This document shows, in pieces, positions 1-5,896 of a stretch of 7,256 bases of DNA (within the stretch, counting starts at the first letter, position 1; the number at the start of each line of letters is the position of its first letter). The stretch covers positions 1-7,256 of the forward strand of contig JAICIW010000108.1 of the NCBI GenBank assembly GCA_025928735.1, in the 5' to 3' direction. The notes under the pieces are model-generated. The model was given only the letters and a program-made list of their open reading frames with translations. It was not told where the DNA came from and did not search any database. The translations under genes were made by a program, and so were the position numbers. This DNA is from Rhodanobacteraceae bacterium. Lineage in GTDB: Bacteria > Pseudomonadota > Gammaproteobacteria > Xanthomonadales > Rhodanobacteraceae.

Positions 1-47
1 GACGACCGAGGAAACGCGCGACTTCGCAGAAGCGGTTCGGTCGCGGG

Positions 48-464
48 TCAACCCCGCTGCGCGTCGAGGTACTGCCGCACCATGAACAGATCGGCGACGT
101 TGCCCGACAACATGCGTTCCAGCGCGCTCTTGCCACCGAAGGTCAGTGCATCGTTGGGTTTGCGCAGCCATGCGTCGGCGCGCTCCGCCTGCGGAAACAG
201 GATCGCCAGCGCCTTGAAGATCCCGAGTAGATAACTGATGCGCTCAAGCGTATCGCGCGACAGCGTTCCGCTGCGCTCACGCTTCCACTTGTAGAACGTC
301 GATTCCGGGGGGTCACCCAGCAATTTGCGCTGCTCGGCGACGCGCAGTTTCCAGCGTTCGCTGAGATTGAAGAATGCACGCAACGCCGGTCCGCCGAGAT
401 CGGATTCCGGTTGCATCCGACCCATGCCCCGTGCATCTTCGATGCGTTTTGCCTGTTGTTTCAT
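48..464 (-). CDS. Xre/MbcA/ParS-type antitoxin (DUF2384 family)
   Basis: This 138-residue protein looks like the antitoxin of an Xre-RES type II toxin-antitoxin module, which would bind and neutralise a toxin and repress its own operon. Residues about 28-82 form the helix-turn-helix-like Xre part (a TFYKWKRE recognition segment, then SRDTLERISYLLGI). Residues about 85-138 match the MbcA/ParS toxin-binding domain: AWLRKPNDALTFGGKSALE followed by a conserved GNVADLFMVRQYLDA-type end with the usual terminal Arg-Gly. The ATG is preceded by a strong Shine-Dalgarno sequence (GGAGGA, complement of 471-476). A promoter and inverted-repeat operator lie directly upstream, so it can be transcribed apart from the WYL gene 66 bases upstream. 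In this family the toxin gene normally follows immediately; here only 47 bases remain before the window edge. The domain assignment is firm; the TA role is inferred from the family. Confidence 0.88.
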   Translation of the reverse strand: MKQQAKRIEDARGMGRMQPESDLGGPALRAFFNLSERWKLRVAEQRKLLGDPPESTFYKWKRERSGTLSRDTLERISYLLGIFKALAILFPQAERADAWLRKPNDALTFGGKSALERMLSGNVADLFMVRQYLDAQRG

Positions 465-475
465 GGTGGTTCCTC

Positions 476-504
476 CATGAAGTTAAAACAGACTTTACTT
501 CATG
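476..504. promoter_or_regulatory. Inverted-repeat operator of the antitoxin gene
   Basis: Perfect 8-base arms CATGAAGT (476-483) and ACTTCATG (497-504) are separated by 13 bases in a locally AT-rich stretch. The repeat touches the antitoxin ribosome binding site (471-476) on one side and encloses the proposed -10 box (492-497). This is the expected place for an autorepressor site, and the HTH-containing antitoxin is the obvious candidate ligand. The repeat itself is seen directly; its role is inferred. Confidence 0.65.
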
Positions 505-520
505 TGGATAGAAAGCGCAA
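492..520 (-). promoter_or_regulatory. Probable sigma70-type promoter for the antitoxin operon
   Basis: Read on the minus strand, TTGCGC (complement of 515-520) and TAAAGT (complement of 492-497) are spaced by exactly 17 bases. They match the consensus -35 and -10 boxes at 3 of 6 and 4 of 6 positions. Initiation about 7 bases downstream would leave a 5' leader of roughly 20 bases holding the GGAGGA ribosome binding site. The -10 box lies between and partly within the arms of the inverted repeat, so repressor binding would block polymerase. The match to consensus is modest; position and spacing make it credible. Confidence 0.45.
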
Positions 521-530
521 ACCGGCGGAA

Positions 531-1223
531 CTATTCGATCCGCTGACGCGGCACGCCGGCGTGGGCAAGATAAGCCTCCAGTCCGCGCTCGATGGTCTCG
601 GCGAAGATTTCCCCTGTCGCGACGAACTGCATGCGATCGGGACGGAAGTTGCGGAATCCCAGACGCAAGCGGCACCAGGCGCCGAGCGTCCAGACTGCGC
701 CCCAGCACGCCAGACAAAGCGGTTCGACTTCACGCGTACTGGTGCTGCCGTCCGCGTCGCAATACTCCAGTTTCAACACCCGCCGCGCGGAAATGGCTTC
801 GTGCAGCGCATCGACGATGCCCGTCTTCGCCTCGTACCAGCGCTGCGGCACGAACACGCGCGACCGCTCGGCGCGCCCGCGCAATTCCGCCGGCAGCACG
901 GCATCGATTTTCAGCATCGCCGATTGCGCGCCATGCGCCAGCCGCTTGCCCGCGAATGCGCGCACGAAGCGCGTGCCGACCACCAGCGATTCAAGTTCCT
1001 CGGCGGTGAACATCAGTGGCGGGATATCCGAACCCTTGCGCAGCAGATAACCGACGCCGGCTTCGCCTTCGATCGCGACGCCCGACGTTTGCAGATCCGC
1101 CACGTCGCGATAGACGGTACGCAGCGACACGCCGAGGCTGTCGGCCAGTCGCCGCGCGGGCAACGCCATGCGACGGCCCTGCAAGGCGTGGATGATGAGG
1201 AACAGACGATCGGCGCGACGCAT
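531..1223 (-). CDS. WYL-domain HTH transcriptional regulator (YafY-like)
   Basis: This 230-residue protein is a ligand-responsive transcription factor of the DeoR/HTH_11 plus WYL class. Residues 1-58 are the winged helix-turn-helix (MRRADRLFLIIHAL start, SLRTVYRDVADL recognition helix, GVGYLL wing). Residues 66-82 carry the usual linker (PPLMFTAEELESL). Residues about 135-200 form the WYL domain; the signature triplet is WTL at 178-180, with the conserved RNFRPDRM at 191-198. An in-frame TAA three codons upstream of the ATG fixes this as the earliest ATG start; no strong ribosome binding site is seen. It lies 99 bases downstream of the first GST gene on the same strand, so it may be cotranscribed with and regulate the GST pair, but no shared operator was found. 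Members often sense small molecules or nucleic acids; the ligand here is unknown. Confidence 0.9.
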   Translation of the reverse strand: MRRADRLFLIIHALQGRRMALPARRLADSLGVSLRTVYRDVADLQTSGVAIEGEAGVGYLLRKGSDIPPLMFTAEELESLVVGTRFVRAFAGKRLAHGAQSAMLKIDAVLPAELRGRAERSRVFVPQRWYEAKTGIVDALHEAISARRVLKLEYCDADGSTSTREVEPLCLACWGAVWTLGAWCRLRLGFRNFRPDRMQFVATGEIFAETIERGLEAYLAHAGVPRQRIE

Positions 1224-1322
1224 CCGCAGCTTTTATCACAACCGCGATCGCACGACCTGCGACGGTTACTTCCCACGTCCGTACGGCGCGCGCATCCAGC
1301 GCGGCACCGATCGCCGCACCGA

Positions 1323-1961
1323 TCAACCGGTCAATCCCATCCCGGCCGCCAGTGCTTCATCGGCCTTGATGGCGCGTTGCTCCGCCGGCCGCGCCATCAC
1401 GCGCGCCACATAATCGGCGATGACCGGCGTAGCCTCGACCATGCCGAATCCGGTGAGCCACCGAAGCGCATTGCCCCAAAGCACATCGGCGGCGCTGAAG
1501 CGTTCGCCCAGCAACCACGGGCCGGGTTGCAATGCCGAAGTAATGGCGTTGATCGTGGTGTCGAAATCGGCGTAGGGCGACTGCGCGCGCGGCGCGGGTT
1601 CGCGCTTCATCGCGCGATCGCCGACCGCGGGTTCGAAGCAGGCGGCGTAGAACACCAGCCAACGCACGTACGTACCGCGCTGCGGGTCGTCCAGCGCCGG
1701 CGCCAGATCGGCCTGCCGGAACACATCGGCGAGATAGATGTAGATCGCCACGGTTTCGGTGACCAACGTTCCCTTGTGACGAATGGCTGGCACCTTGCCC
1801 ATGGGGTTGATGACGAGGTATTCGGGAGCGAGTTGCTCGTCCTTGCGAAAATCGATCACGCGCAGTTCGTAATCGACGCCCAACTCTTCGAGCAACGCGC
1901 GCGTCATGGCCGCGCGGCTGTGCGGATTGTGGAAAAGCACGAGATCGGATGAAGGATTCAC
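1323..1961 (-). CDS. Glutathione S-transferase family protein (downstream paralogue)
   Basis: The product is a 212-residue cytosolic GST-fold protein: an N-terminal thioredoxin-like domain (about residues 5-82) and an all-helical C-terminal domain (about 92-205). Seen motifs are FHNPHSR (10-16, possible catalytic Ser15), the cis-proline segment NPMGKVPAIRH (52-62) and the helical-domain core GPWLLGERFSAADVLWG (147-163). The start is GTG, chosen for an upstream GGGAG ribosome binding site at proper spacing and because this start aligns residue for residue with the neighbouring GST; the upstream in-frame open stretch shows no homology. The usual glutathione-contacting Glu-Ser pair reads TETVAI at 68-73, so Val replaces Ser. 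The substrate is unknown, and loss of the Ser could mean altered thiol binding. The gene sits 80 bases downstream of its paralogue. Confidence 0.88.
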   Translation of the reverse strand: MNPSSDLVLFHNPHSRAAMTRALLEELGVDYELRVIDFRKDEQLAPEYLVINPMGKVPAIRHKGTLVTETVAIYIYLADVFRQADLAPALDDPQRGTYVRWLVFYAACFEPAVGDRAMKREPAPRAQSPYADFDTTINAITSALQPGPWLLGERFSAADVLWGNALRWLTGFGMVEATPVIADYVARVMARPAEQRAIKADEALAAGMGLTG

Positions 1962-2041
1962 TGAGAAGCTCCCGATTGCGATGAAAATAAGCGAAGGGTG
2001 ATTGCGTACCCTGCGCCGGCGTTCCGCTGCACGGCTGTGTT

Positions 2042-2698
2042 CTAGGCTGCCAGCGCTTCGTCCAGTTCGCGCGCCTGCGCGGCGGCCAAGGCATCGTCCA
2101 TTTCCACCGCGCGCCGGATGGCGGGACGCGCCTGCACGCGGCGGGCGTAATCGAGGAACACCGGCCAGTCCGGCACCAGTTTGAACATCAACCCGTAGTT
2201 CAGCGCGCCACCCCACAACACGTCGGCGGCGCTGAAGCGTTCGCCCAGCAACCACGGGCCATGCCTGAGTTGCGCGGCCAATACCTGCATCACGCTGTCG
2301 TAGTCGCCGTAACCGCATTGCATCGGCGGCACCGGTTCGCGTTTTTGCGAGAAATCCATCAGCGCCGGCTCGAAGCAGGAACCGTAGAACACCATCCAGC
2401 GCAGGTACGCGCCGCGCAACGGATCGCCCATGGACGGCGCGAGGTTCTTTTCCGGATACAGATCGGCCAGGTACATCAGGATCGCCGATTGTTCGGTGAT
2501 CAATACGTCCTCGTGGCGGATCGCCGGCACCTTGCCCATGGGATTGATCGCCAGGTAATCGGATGTACGTTGCTCGCCGGCTTTCAGGTTCAACGCGACC
2601 AGATCGTACGGTGCGCCAAGTTCCTCCAGCAGCGCGCGGGCAACGCCGGAACGGCTGTGGGGGGCGTGGAAGAAGACAACGGGCGAATGCGCGTGCAT
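2042..2698 (-). CDS. Glutathione S-transferase family protein (upstream paralogue)
   Basis: The product is 218 residues with the GST fold: thioredoxin-like N domain (5-82) and helical C domain (92-205). It carries FHAPHSR (10-16), NPMGKVPAIRH (52-62), the canonical glutathione-site TEQSAI (68-73) and GPWLLGERFSAADVLWG (147-163). It aligns without gaps to the adjacent GST over residues 1-200, with 106 identities by my hand count (about 53 percent). The ATG at 2698 has an AGGAGG site 7 bases upstream and matches the start of the paralogue, so it is preferred. A second in-frame ATG at 2872, also with a good ribosome binding site, would add 58 residues. The likely role is glutathione conjugation or thiol-dependent reduction of electrophiles in the cytoplasm; the substrate cannot be told. 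Confidence 0.9.
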   Translation of the reverse strand: MHAHSPVVFFHAPHSRSGVARALLEELGAPYDLVALNLKAGEQRTSDYLAINPMGKVPAIRHEDVLITEQSAILMYLADLYPEKNLAPSMGDPLRGAYLRWMVFYGSCFEPALMDFSQKREPVPPMQCGYGDYDSVMQVLAAQLRHGPWLLGERFSAADVLWGGALNYGLMFKLVPDWPVFLDYARRVQARPAIRRAVEMDDALAAAQARELDEALAA

Positions 2699-2872
2699 GG
2701 ACGAACCTCCTGATGCAATGCGGTCAGAAAACGGAACCGGATCGGCCAGCGCGACCGGCGTACGCGCGGGCCGTAGCTTGCCCGCAACGGGTGATGGCAG
2801 GCCTTCGATGCGCGCGCGGTGCTGCGCGGCCGGTCGATAGGCGTCGAGCAATTTCGAAAACCATGGATGCAT
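2699..2872 (-). other. In-frame upstream extension or leader reading frame of the GST gene
   Basis: An ATG at 2872 is preceded by GGAAGGAGCC, a strong Shine-Dalgarno match 7-8 bases away, and reads 58 codons without a stop directly into the GST start at 2698. The peptide begins [16 protein letters not shown] and becomes proline/arginine-rich. I recognise no domain or signal peptide. Either the GST has an N-terminal extension made from this start, or this is a translated leader coupled to the GST. The GST fold does not need it and the paralogue lacks it. Confidence 0.35.
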
Positions 2873-2891
2873 GCGGTGGCTCCTTCCGGTT

Positions 2892-2938
2892 TGTCGACAC
2901 AGCATGCGGCCGCACTGCTGACAACGTGCTGTCAGCAG
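2892..2938. promoter_or_regulatory. Palindrome cluster in the GST/fbp divergent intergenic region
   Basis: Within 47 bases lie the perfect palindromes TGTCGACA (2892-2899), GCATGC (2902-2907) and GCGGCCGC (2906-2913). They are followed by a long inverted repeat with 9-base perfect arms, CTGCTGACA (2915-2923) and TGTCAGCAG (2930-2938), spaced by 6 bases. The arm length and spacing suit a dimeric regulator. On the minus strand a TTGTCA box overlaps one arm. The cluster lies 60-107 bases upstream of fbp and about 20-66 bases upstream of the ATG at 2872, so either or both genes could be controlled. No regulator can be named. Confidence 0.5.
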
Positions 2939-2998
2939 CGACTGGCTTTGCCGCGTGAGGGCCGGGACAATGTGCGTTCACCGTTTTGGATGCAGGCC

Positions 2999-4018
2999 AT
3001 GAAACCCGTTTCGCTGACCCAATACCTGACCGAAGAACGCCGCGCGGGCTACGGCGACACCGACCTGATCCAATTGCTGGAGATCGTGGCGCGCGCCTGC
3101 AAGCGCATCGCGGTGGCCACCGGCAAGGGCGCGCTGGGCGGCGTGCTGGGTGAAGCCGGCACGGCTGATTCAATCAGCATGAATATCCAGGGCGAAGCGC
3201 AGAAAAAACTGGACGTGATCTCGAACGAAATCCTGCTCGACGCCAACGCCTGGGGCGGCCATCTGGCCGCCTGCGCGTCGGAGGAAATGGAGCATCCGCA
3301 ACAGATTCCCGACGCCTACCCGCGTGGCGGCTACCTGCTGCTGTTCGATCCGCTGGACGGTTCCAGCAACATCGACGTCAACATTTCGGTCGGCACCATC
3401 TTCTCGGTGCTGAAGCGCCCCGGCGGACACCGCGGCAAGGTCGACACGTCCGAGTTCCTGCAGCCGGGCACCAACCAGGTCGCCGCCGGCTACGTGGTAT
3501 ATGGATCTTGCACGTTGCTGGTGCTCACCCTCGGCCACGGCACCCACGTGTTCACGCTCGATCGCGAAGCGGGCAGCTTCATCCTCACCCGCCGTGATGT
3601 GCAGATTCCGGAAGACACGTCGGAATTTGCGATCAACATGTCCAACCAGCGCTTCTGGGAAGCGCCGATGCAGCGCTATATCGGCGACTTGCTGGCCGGC
3701 AAGGAAGGCCCGCGCGGGCGCGACTTCAACATGCGCTGGGTGGCTTCGATGGTGGCCGACGTGCATCGCATCCTGACCCGCGGCGGCATCTTCAGCTATC
3801 CGCTGGATTCGAAGATCAAGGCCAAAGGCGGCAAGCTGCGCCTGATGTACGAAGCCAACCCCATGAGCTTCATCGTCGAGCAGGCCGGCGGCGCGGCCAG
3901 CACCGGGCGCGGGCGGATCATGGAAGTGCAACCCGAAGGTCTGCACCAGCGCGTGCCGGTGATTCTGGGATCAAAGAACGAAGTGAAAGCGGCGGTGCAA
4001 TACCACACCGACGCGTAG
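2999..4018 (+). CDS. fbp: Fructose-1,6-bisphosphatase class I
   Basis: This cytoplasmic enzyme hydrolyses fructose 1,6-bisphosphate to fructose 6-phosphate and phosphate, the committed gluconeogenic step (EC 3.1.3.11). At 339 residues it has normal length for the proteobacterial class I enzyme. Visible landmarks are the early KGALGGVLG loop (43-51), GEAQKKLDV (65-73), metal-binding Glu-Glu (95-96), the FBPase signature [10 protein letters not shown] (117-126), NMSNQRFW (213-220), [17 protein letters not shown] (243-259) and substrate/metal-site [20 protein letters not shown] (281-300). The start at 2999 agrees with the family; an in-frame ATG three codons earlier (2990) is possible. The ribosome binding site is weak for both. 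It is monocistronic, diverges from the GST gene, and its stop codon overlaps a GTAG repeat that begins the convergent spacer. Confidence 0.97.
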   Translation: MKPVSLTQYLTEERRAGYGDTDLIQLLEIVARACKRIAVATGKGALGGVLGEAGTADSISMNIQGEAQKKLDVISNEILLDANAWGGHLAACASEEMEHPQQIPDAYPRGGYLLLFDPLDGSSNIDVNISVGTIFSVLKRPGGHRGKVDTSEFLQPGTNQVAAGYVVYGSCTLLVLTLGHGTHVFTLDREAGSFILTRRDVQIPEDTSEFAINMSNQRFWEAPMQRYIGDLLAGKEGPRGRDFNMRWVASMVADVHRILTRGGIFSYPLDSKIKAKGGKLRLMYEANPMSFIVEQAGGAASTGRGRIMEVQPEGLHQRVPVILGSKNEVKAAVQYHTDA

Positions 4019-4104
4019 GTTGGGCTGACTCCGGGCTTCATCCGGAGGAAGCCCAACGTTGGCGCGAGGTTATGTGTTGGGCTTCGCTGCGCCCAGCCCA
4101 ACCT
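4015..4104. repeat. GTAG-type REP pair, GGTTGGGCT family
   Basis: The element starts with GTAG at 4015-4018, whose TAG is the fbp stop codon. AGGTTGGGCT at 4017-4026 is matched by its exact reverse complement at 4095-4104, giving the inverted-pair layout of a bacterial interspersed mosaic element. Inside are two hairpins: GGGCTTC/GAAGCCC (4033-4039 with 4048-4054) and GTTGGGCT/AGCCCAAC (4076-4083 with 4095-4102, 11-base loop). A CTAC, the inverse of GTAG, follows at 4110-4113. REPs of this type are usually dispersed by RAYT tyrosine transposases acting in trans. No poly-T run follows, so this is not a classical intrinsic terminator, though the stems may stabilise mRNA 3' ends. Confidence 0.75.
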
Positions 4105-4129
4105 GCGCGCTACACGCGCCCTCTCACCG

Positions 4130-4195
4130 GTAGGGCGGGAGAAACGCAGTGAATCCCGCCGTGGTACACAGAAGGCGGGTTTTCACCCGCCCTAC
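4130..4195. repeat. GTAG-type REP pair, GGGCGGG family
   Basis: GTAGGGCGGG at 4130-4139 is matched by its exact reverse complement CCCGCCCTAC at 4186-4195. Each half also folds on its own: GGCGGGA/TCCCGCC (4134-4140 with 4154-4160) and GGCGGGT/ACCCGCC (4174-4180 with 4185-4191, 4-base loop). The sequence family differs from the preceding pair but has the same GTAG head and inverted layout. The unit ends 4 bases before the stop codon of the SDR gene, so it lies in the 3' end of that transcript as well as beyond fbp. It may act as a bidirectional barrier between the convergent genes. Confidence 0.75.
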
Positions 4196-4199
4196 GTTG

Positions 4200-4889
4200 C
4201 TACACCCTTCCGGTCACCGGGATCAAGGCGCCCGTGATCGCGGACGCCTGCTCGGACAGCAGGAACACGATCACGTCGGCAAGCTGCGCGGGCTTCACCC
4301 ACTTGTCGAAATCCGCCTTCGGCATGTCCTTGCGATTCGGCGGCGTGTCGATGATCGAAGGCAGCAGCGCGTTGACCGTGATGCTGCGCGACTTCAGTTC
4401 CTCGGCCAGCGATTCGGTCAATCGCATCACGCCCGATTTGGAAGCCGCATAGGCGCCCATGCCGGCACCGGCCTTCAATGCGCCTGCCGCGCCGATGTTG
4501 ACGATGCGTCCGCCGTCCGGCAGATGCGCCAGCGCGGCCTTGCTGGCCGCAACCGCGGTGCGAAGGTTGACGCGATACAGCAGGTCCCAGGTTCCGGCGC
4601 CGCCGTCGGCCAGGGTCTCGAAACGAAACGTGCCGGCGATGTTGACCAGCGCATCGAGCCCACCCATCGCCGTGACCGCCTTGCCGATCGCGGCTTTCGC
4701 CTGATCCGCATCGGCCAGATCGACGCCGCCGAAGCACTCAGCCGCACCCAGATCGATGCCGGCTGGCGGTGCCTCTGCACGATCGATGGCCGCGACCCTG
4801 GCGCCGGCCGCAAGCGCGGTTTGCACCACCGCCGCTCCGAGTGAACCGAACGCGCCCGTGATCGCGATGCGTTTGCCCGTGAGTGACAT
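4200..4889 (-). CDS. Short-chain dehydrogenase/reductase (classical SDR)
   Basis: The product is a 229-residue Rossmann-fold NAD(P)-dependent oxidoreductase. Seen elements are the cofactor glycine motif TGAFGSLG (11-18), Asp36 at the end of the second strand in AAIDRAE (suggesting NAD preference), the NIAG motif (83-86), active-site Asn108 in VNLR, Tyr147-xxx-Lys151 in AYAASKSG, and VNALLPSIIDTP (172-183). The canonical catalytic Ser, 13 residues before the Tyr, is Ala134 in NIGAAG. The ATG at 4889 is chosen for a GAGGGAG ribosome binding site 5 bases upstream and because it places the first strand correctly. It diverges from the cytochrome b gene (128-base gap) and converges with fbp. The substrate is unknown; no neighbour points to a pathway. 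Confidence 0.9.
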   Translation of the reverse strand: MSLTGKRIAITGAFGSLGAAVVQTALAAGARVAAIDRAEAPPAGIDLGAAECFGGVDLADADQAKAAIGKAVTAMGGLDALVNIAGTFRFETLADGGAGTWDLLYRVNLRTAVAASKAALAHLPDGGRIVNIGAAGALKAGAGMGAYAASKSGVMRLTESLAEELKSRSITVNALLPSIIDTPPNRKDMPKADFDKWVKPAQLADVIVFLLSEQASAITGALIPVTGRV

Positions 4890-4922
4890 GGCAACTCCCT
4901 CTTGGCCCAAGCGAACGGCAAG

Positions 4923-4951
4923 CATATAGCGCGGCGACGCGGCCGGTGAAA
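4923..4951 (-). promoter_or_regulatory. Possible promoter of the SDR gene
   Basis: On the minus strand TATATG (complement of 4923-4928) and TTTCAC (complement of 4946-4951) are 17 bases apart, with the -10 box about 33 bases upstream of the ATG. The -10 box is the only AT-rich hexamer in this very GC-rich gap. The -35 match is poor, so this is tentative. Confidence 0.25.
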
Positions 4952-5017
4952 TGCGCCGCGCCGCCATCCGGTCCGTTCGGGAGTAAGCTCGCGGCGTTGG
5001 CGAGCCCCGGAGCTGCC

Positions 5018-5896
5018 ATGGCCAGCATTCCCGACGACGCGATTTGCCGGACGCCGCCCGATGAGGCGCCGCACACGATCACGCGCGTGGTCTATCGCCA
5101 CACGTTGCCGCTGCGGATCATGCACTGGATCAATGCGATCTGCCTGCTGATCCTGCTGGGCAGCGGCTTGCAGATCTTCAACGCGCATCCGGCGCTGTAT
5201 TGGGGCCAGCGCTCGACGTTCGAGCGTCCGTGGCTGAGTCTTGCTGCGATCCAAACGCACGACGGAAAACTGCATGGTGTCACCACGCTCGGCACGCATC
5301 GTTTCGACACCACGGGCTGGTTCGGCGTATCGCAGATGCACGGCCAGTCGACGGTACGCGGGTTTCCCGCGTGGGCGACGATTCCCGGTCCGCAATGGCT
5401 GGCGATGGGTCGCGCGTGGCATTTCTTCTTTGCATGGCTGTTCGCGATCAATGGCGCATGTTTCGTCGCATATGCCTTGTGGACGCGACACCTGACGCGC
5501 GACCTGGTTCCGACGCGGCGCGACTGGCGCGGCATCGGCCGTTCGGTCATCGACCACGCGCTGCTGCGGCATCCGAAAGGCGAAGCTGCGCTGCGTTACA
5601 ACGTGCTGCAGCGGATTGCCTATCTCGTGGTGATCTTCGGATTCGGCGGCGGCGTGGTGTTGATGGGATTGGCGATGTCGCCGCGCATGGACTCGGTGCT
5701 CGGCTGGCTGGTGGATGCCGTCGGCGGCCGGCAATCCGCGCGCAGCATCCACTTCCTATTCGCGATGGGCTTCATCGCATTTTTCCTGATCCACATTTTC
5801 GAAGTGATCGTGACCGGCGTCGGCAACAATTTGCGCTCTATCATCACCGGCCGTTACGCGATCGAGACGGAGGCGCGCGATGAAACTGATCAATAG
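5018..5896 (+). CDS. Cytochrome b561/thiosulfate reductase-type membrane cytochrome b
   Basis: This 292-residue inner-membrane protein probably carries electrons between the quinone pool and the periplasmic molybdoenzyme encoded next. Four hydrophobic helices are visible at about residues 36-54, 132-154, 198-221 and 245-268. Candidate haem b ligands lie in them: His36 (RIMHWINA), His135 (RAWHFFFAW), His245 (RSIHFLFAM) and His259 (FLIHIFEV). Between helices 1 and 2 is a long, probably periplasmic, loop (55-130) beginning LQIFNAHPALYWGQ, a hallmark of the cytochrome b subunits annotated as thiosulfate reductase b or b561. The ATG at 5018 follows a GGAG site; the upstream open frame is not protein-like. 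The 3' end overlaps the next gene by 17 bases, implying translational coupling. It is not MsrQ-like (six helices). Confidence 0.85.
   Translation: MASIPDDAICRTPPDEAPHTITRVVYRHTLPLRIMHWINAICLLILLGSGLQIFNAHPALYWGQRSTFERPWLSLAAIQTHDGKLHGVTTLGTHRFDTTGWFGVSQMHGQSTVRGFPAWATIPGPQWLAMGRAWHFFFAWLFAINGACFVAYALWTRHLTRDLVPTRRDWRGIGRSVIDHALLRHPKGEAALRYNVLQRIAYLVVIFGFGGGVVLMGLAMSPRMDSVLGWLVDAVGGRQSARSIHFLFAMGFIAFFLIHIFEVIVTGVGNNLRSIITGRYAIETEARDETDQ

Noticed and set aside
411..1952. A 513-codon plus-strand open frame opposite the WYL and GST genes
   Set aside because: It is the antisense shadow of two well-supported minus-strand genes in GC-rich DNA. It reads as Arg/His/Gln-rich sequence with no domain, spans the WYL-GST gap, and has no ribosome site.
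1962..2318. Upstream in-frame extension of the downstream GST to 2318
   Set aside because: It overlaps the other GST gene, shows no homology, and a GTG with a GGGAG site at 1961 aligns exactly with the paralogue start.
3170..3946. A 258-codon antisense frame within fbp
   Set aside because: It is a shadow of a highly conserved enzyme gene and shows no recognisable motif.
4174..4191. REP hairpin as a Rho-independent terminator
   Set aside because: The stem is strong but no T-run follows on either strand; it is better explained as part of the REP pair.
4015..4195. CRISPR-like repeat array
   Set aside because: The repeats are inverted pairs of two unrelated short palindromes without regular unique spacers or cas genes.
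4883..5017. N-terminal extension of cytochrome b to 4883
   Set aside because: The added 45 residues overlap the SDR start codon and lack family similarity, whereas the ATG at 5018 has a GGAG site.
4475..5752. A 425-codon minus-strand open frame opposite the cytochrome b gene
   Set aside because: The translation is low-complexity Arg-rich sequence, crosses the divergent promoter gap and overlaps the SDR gene in another frame.
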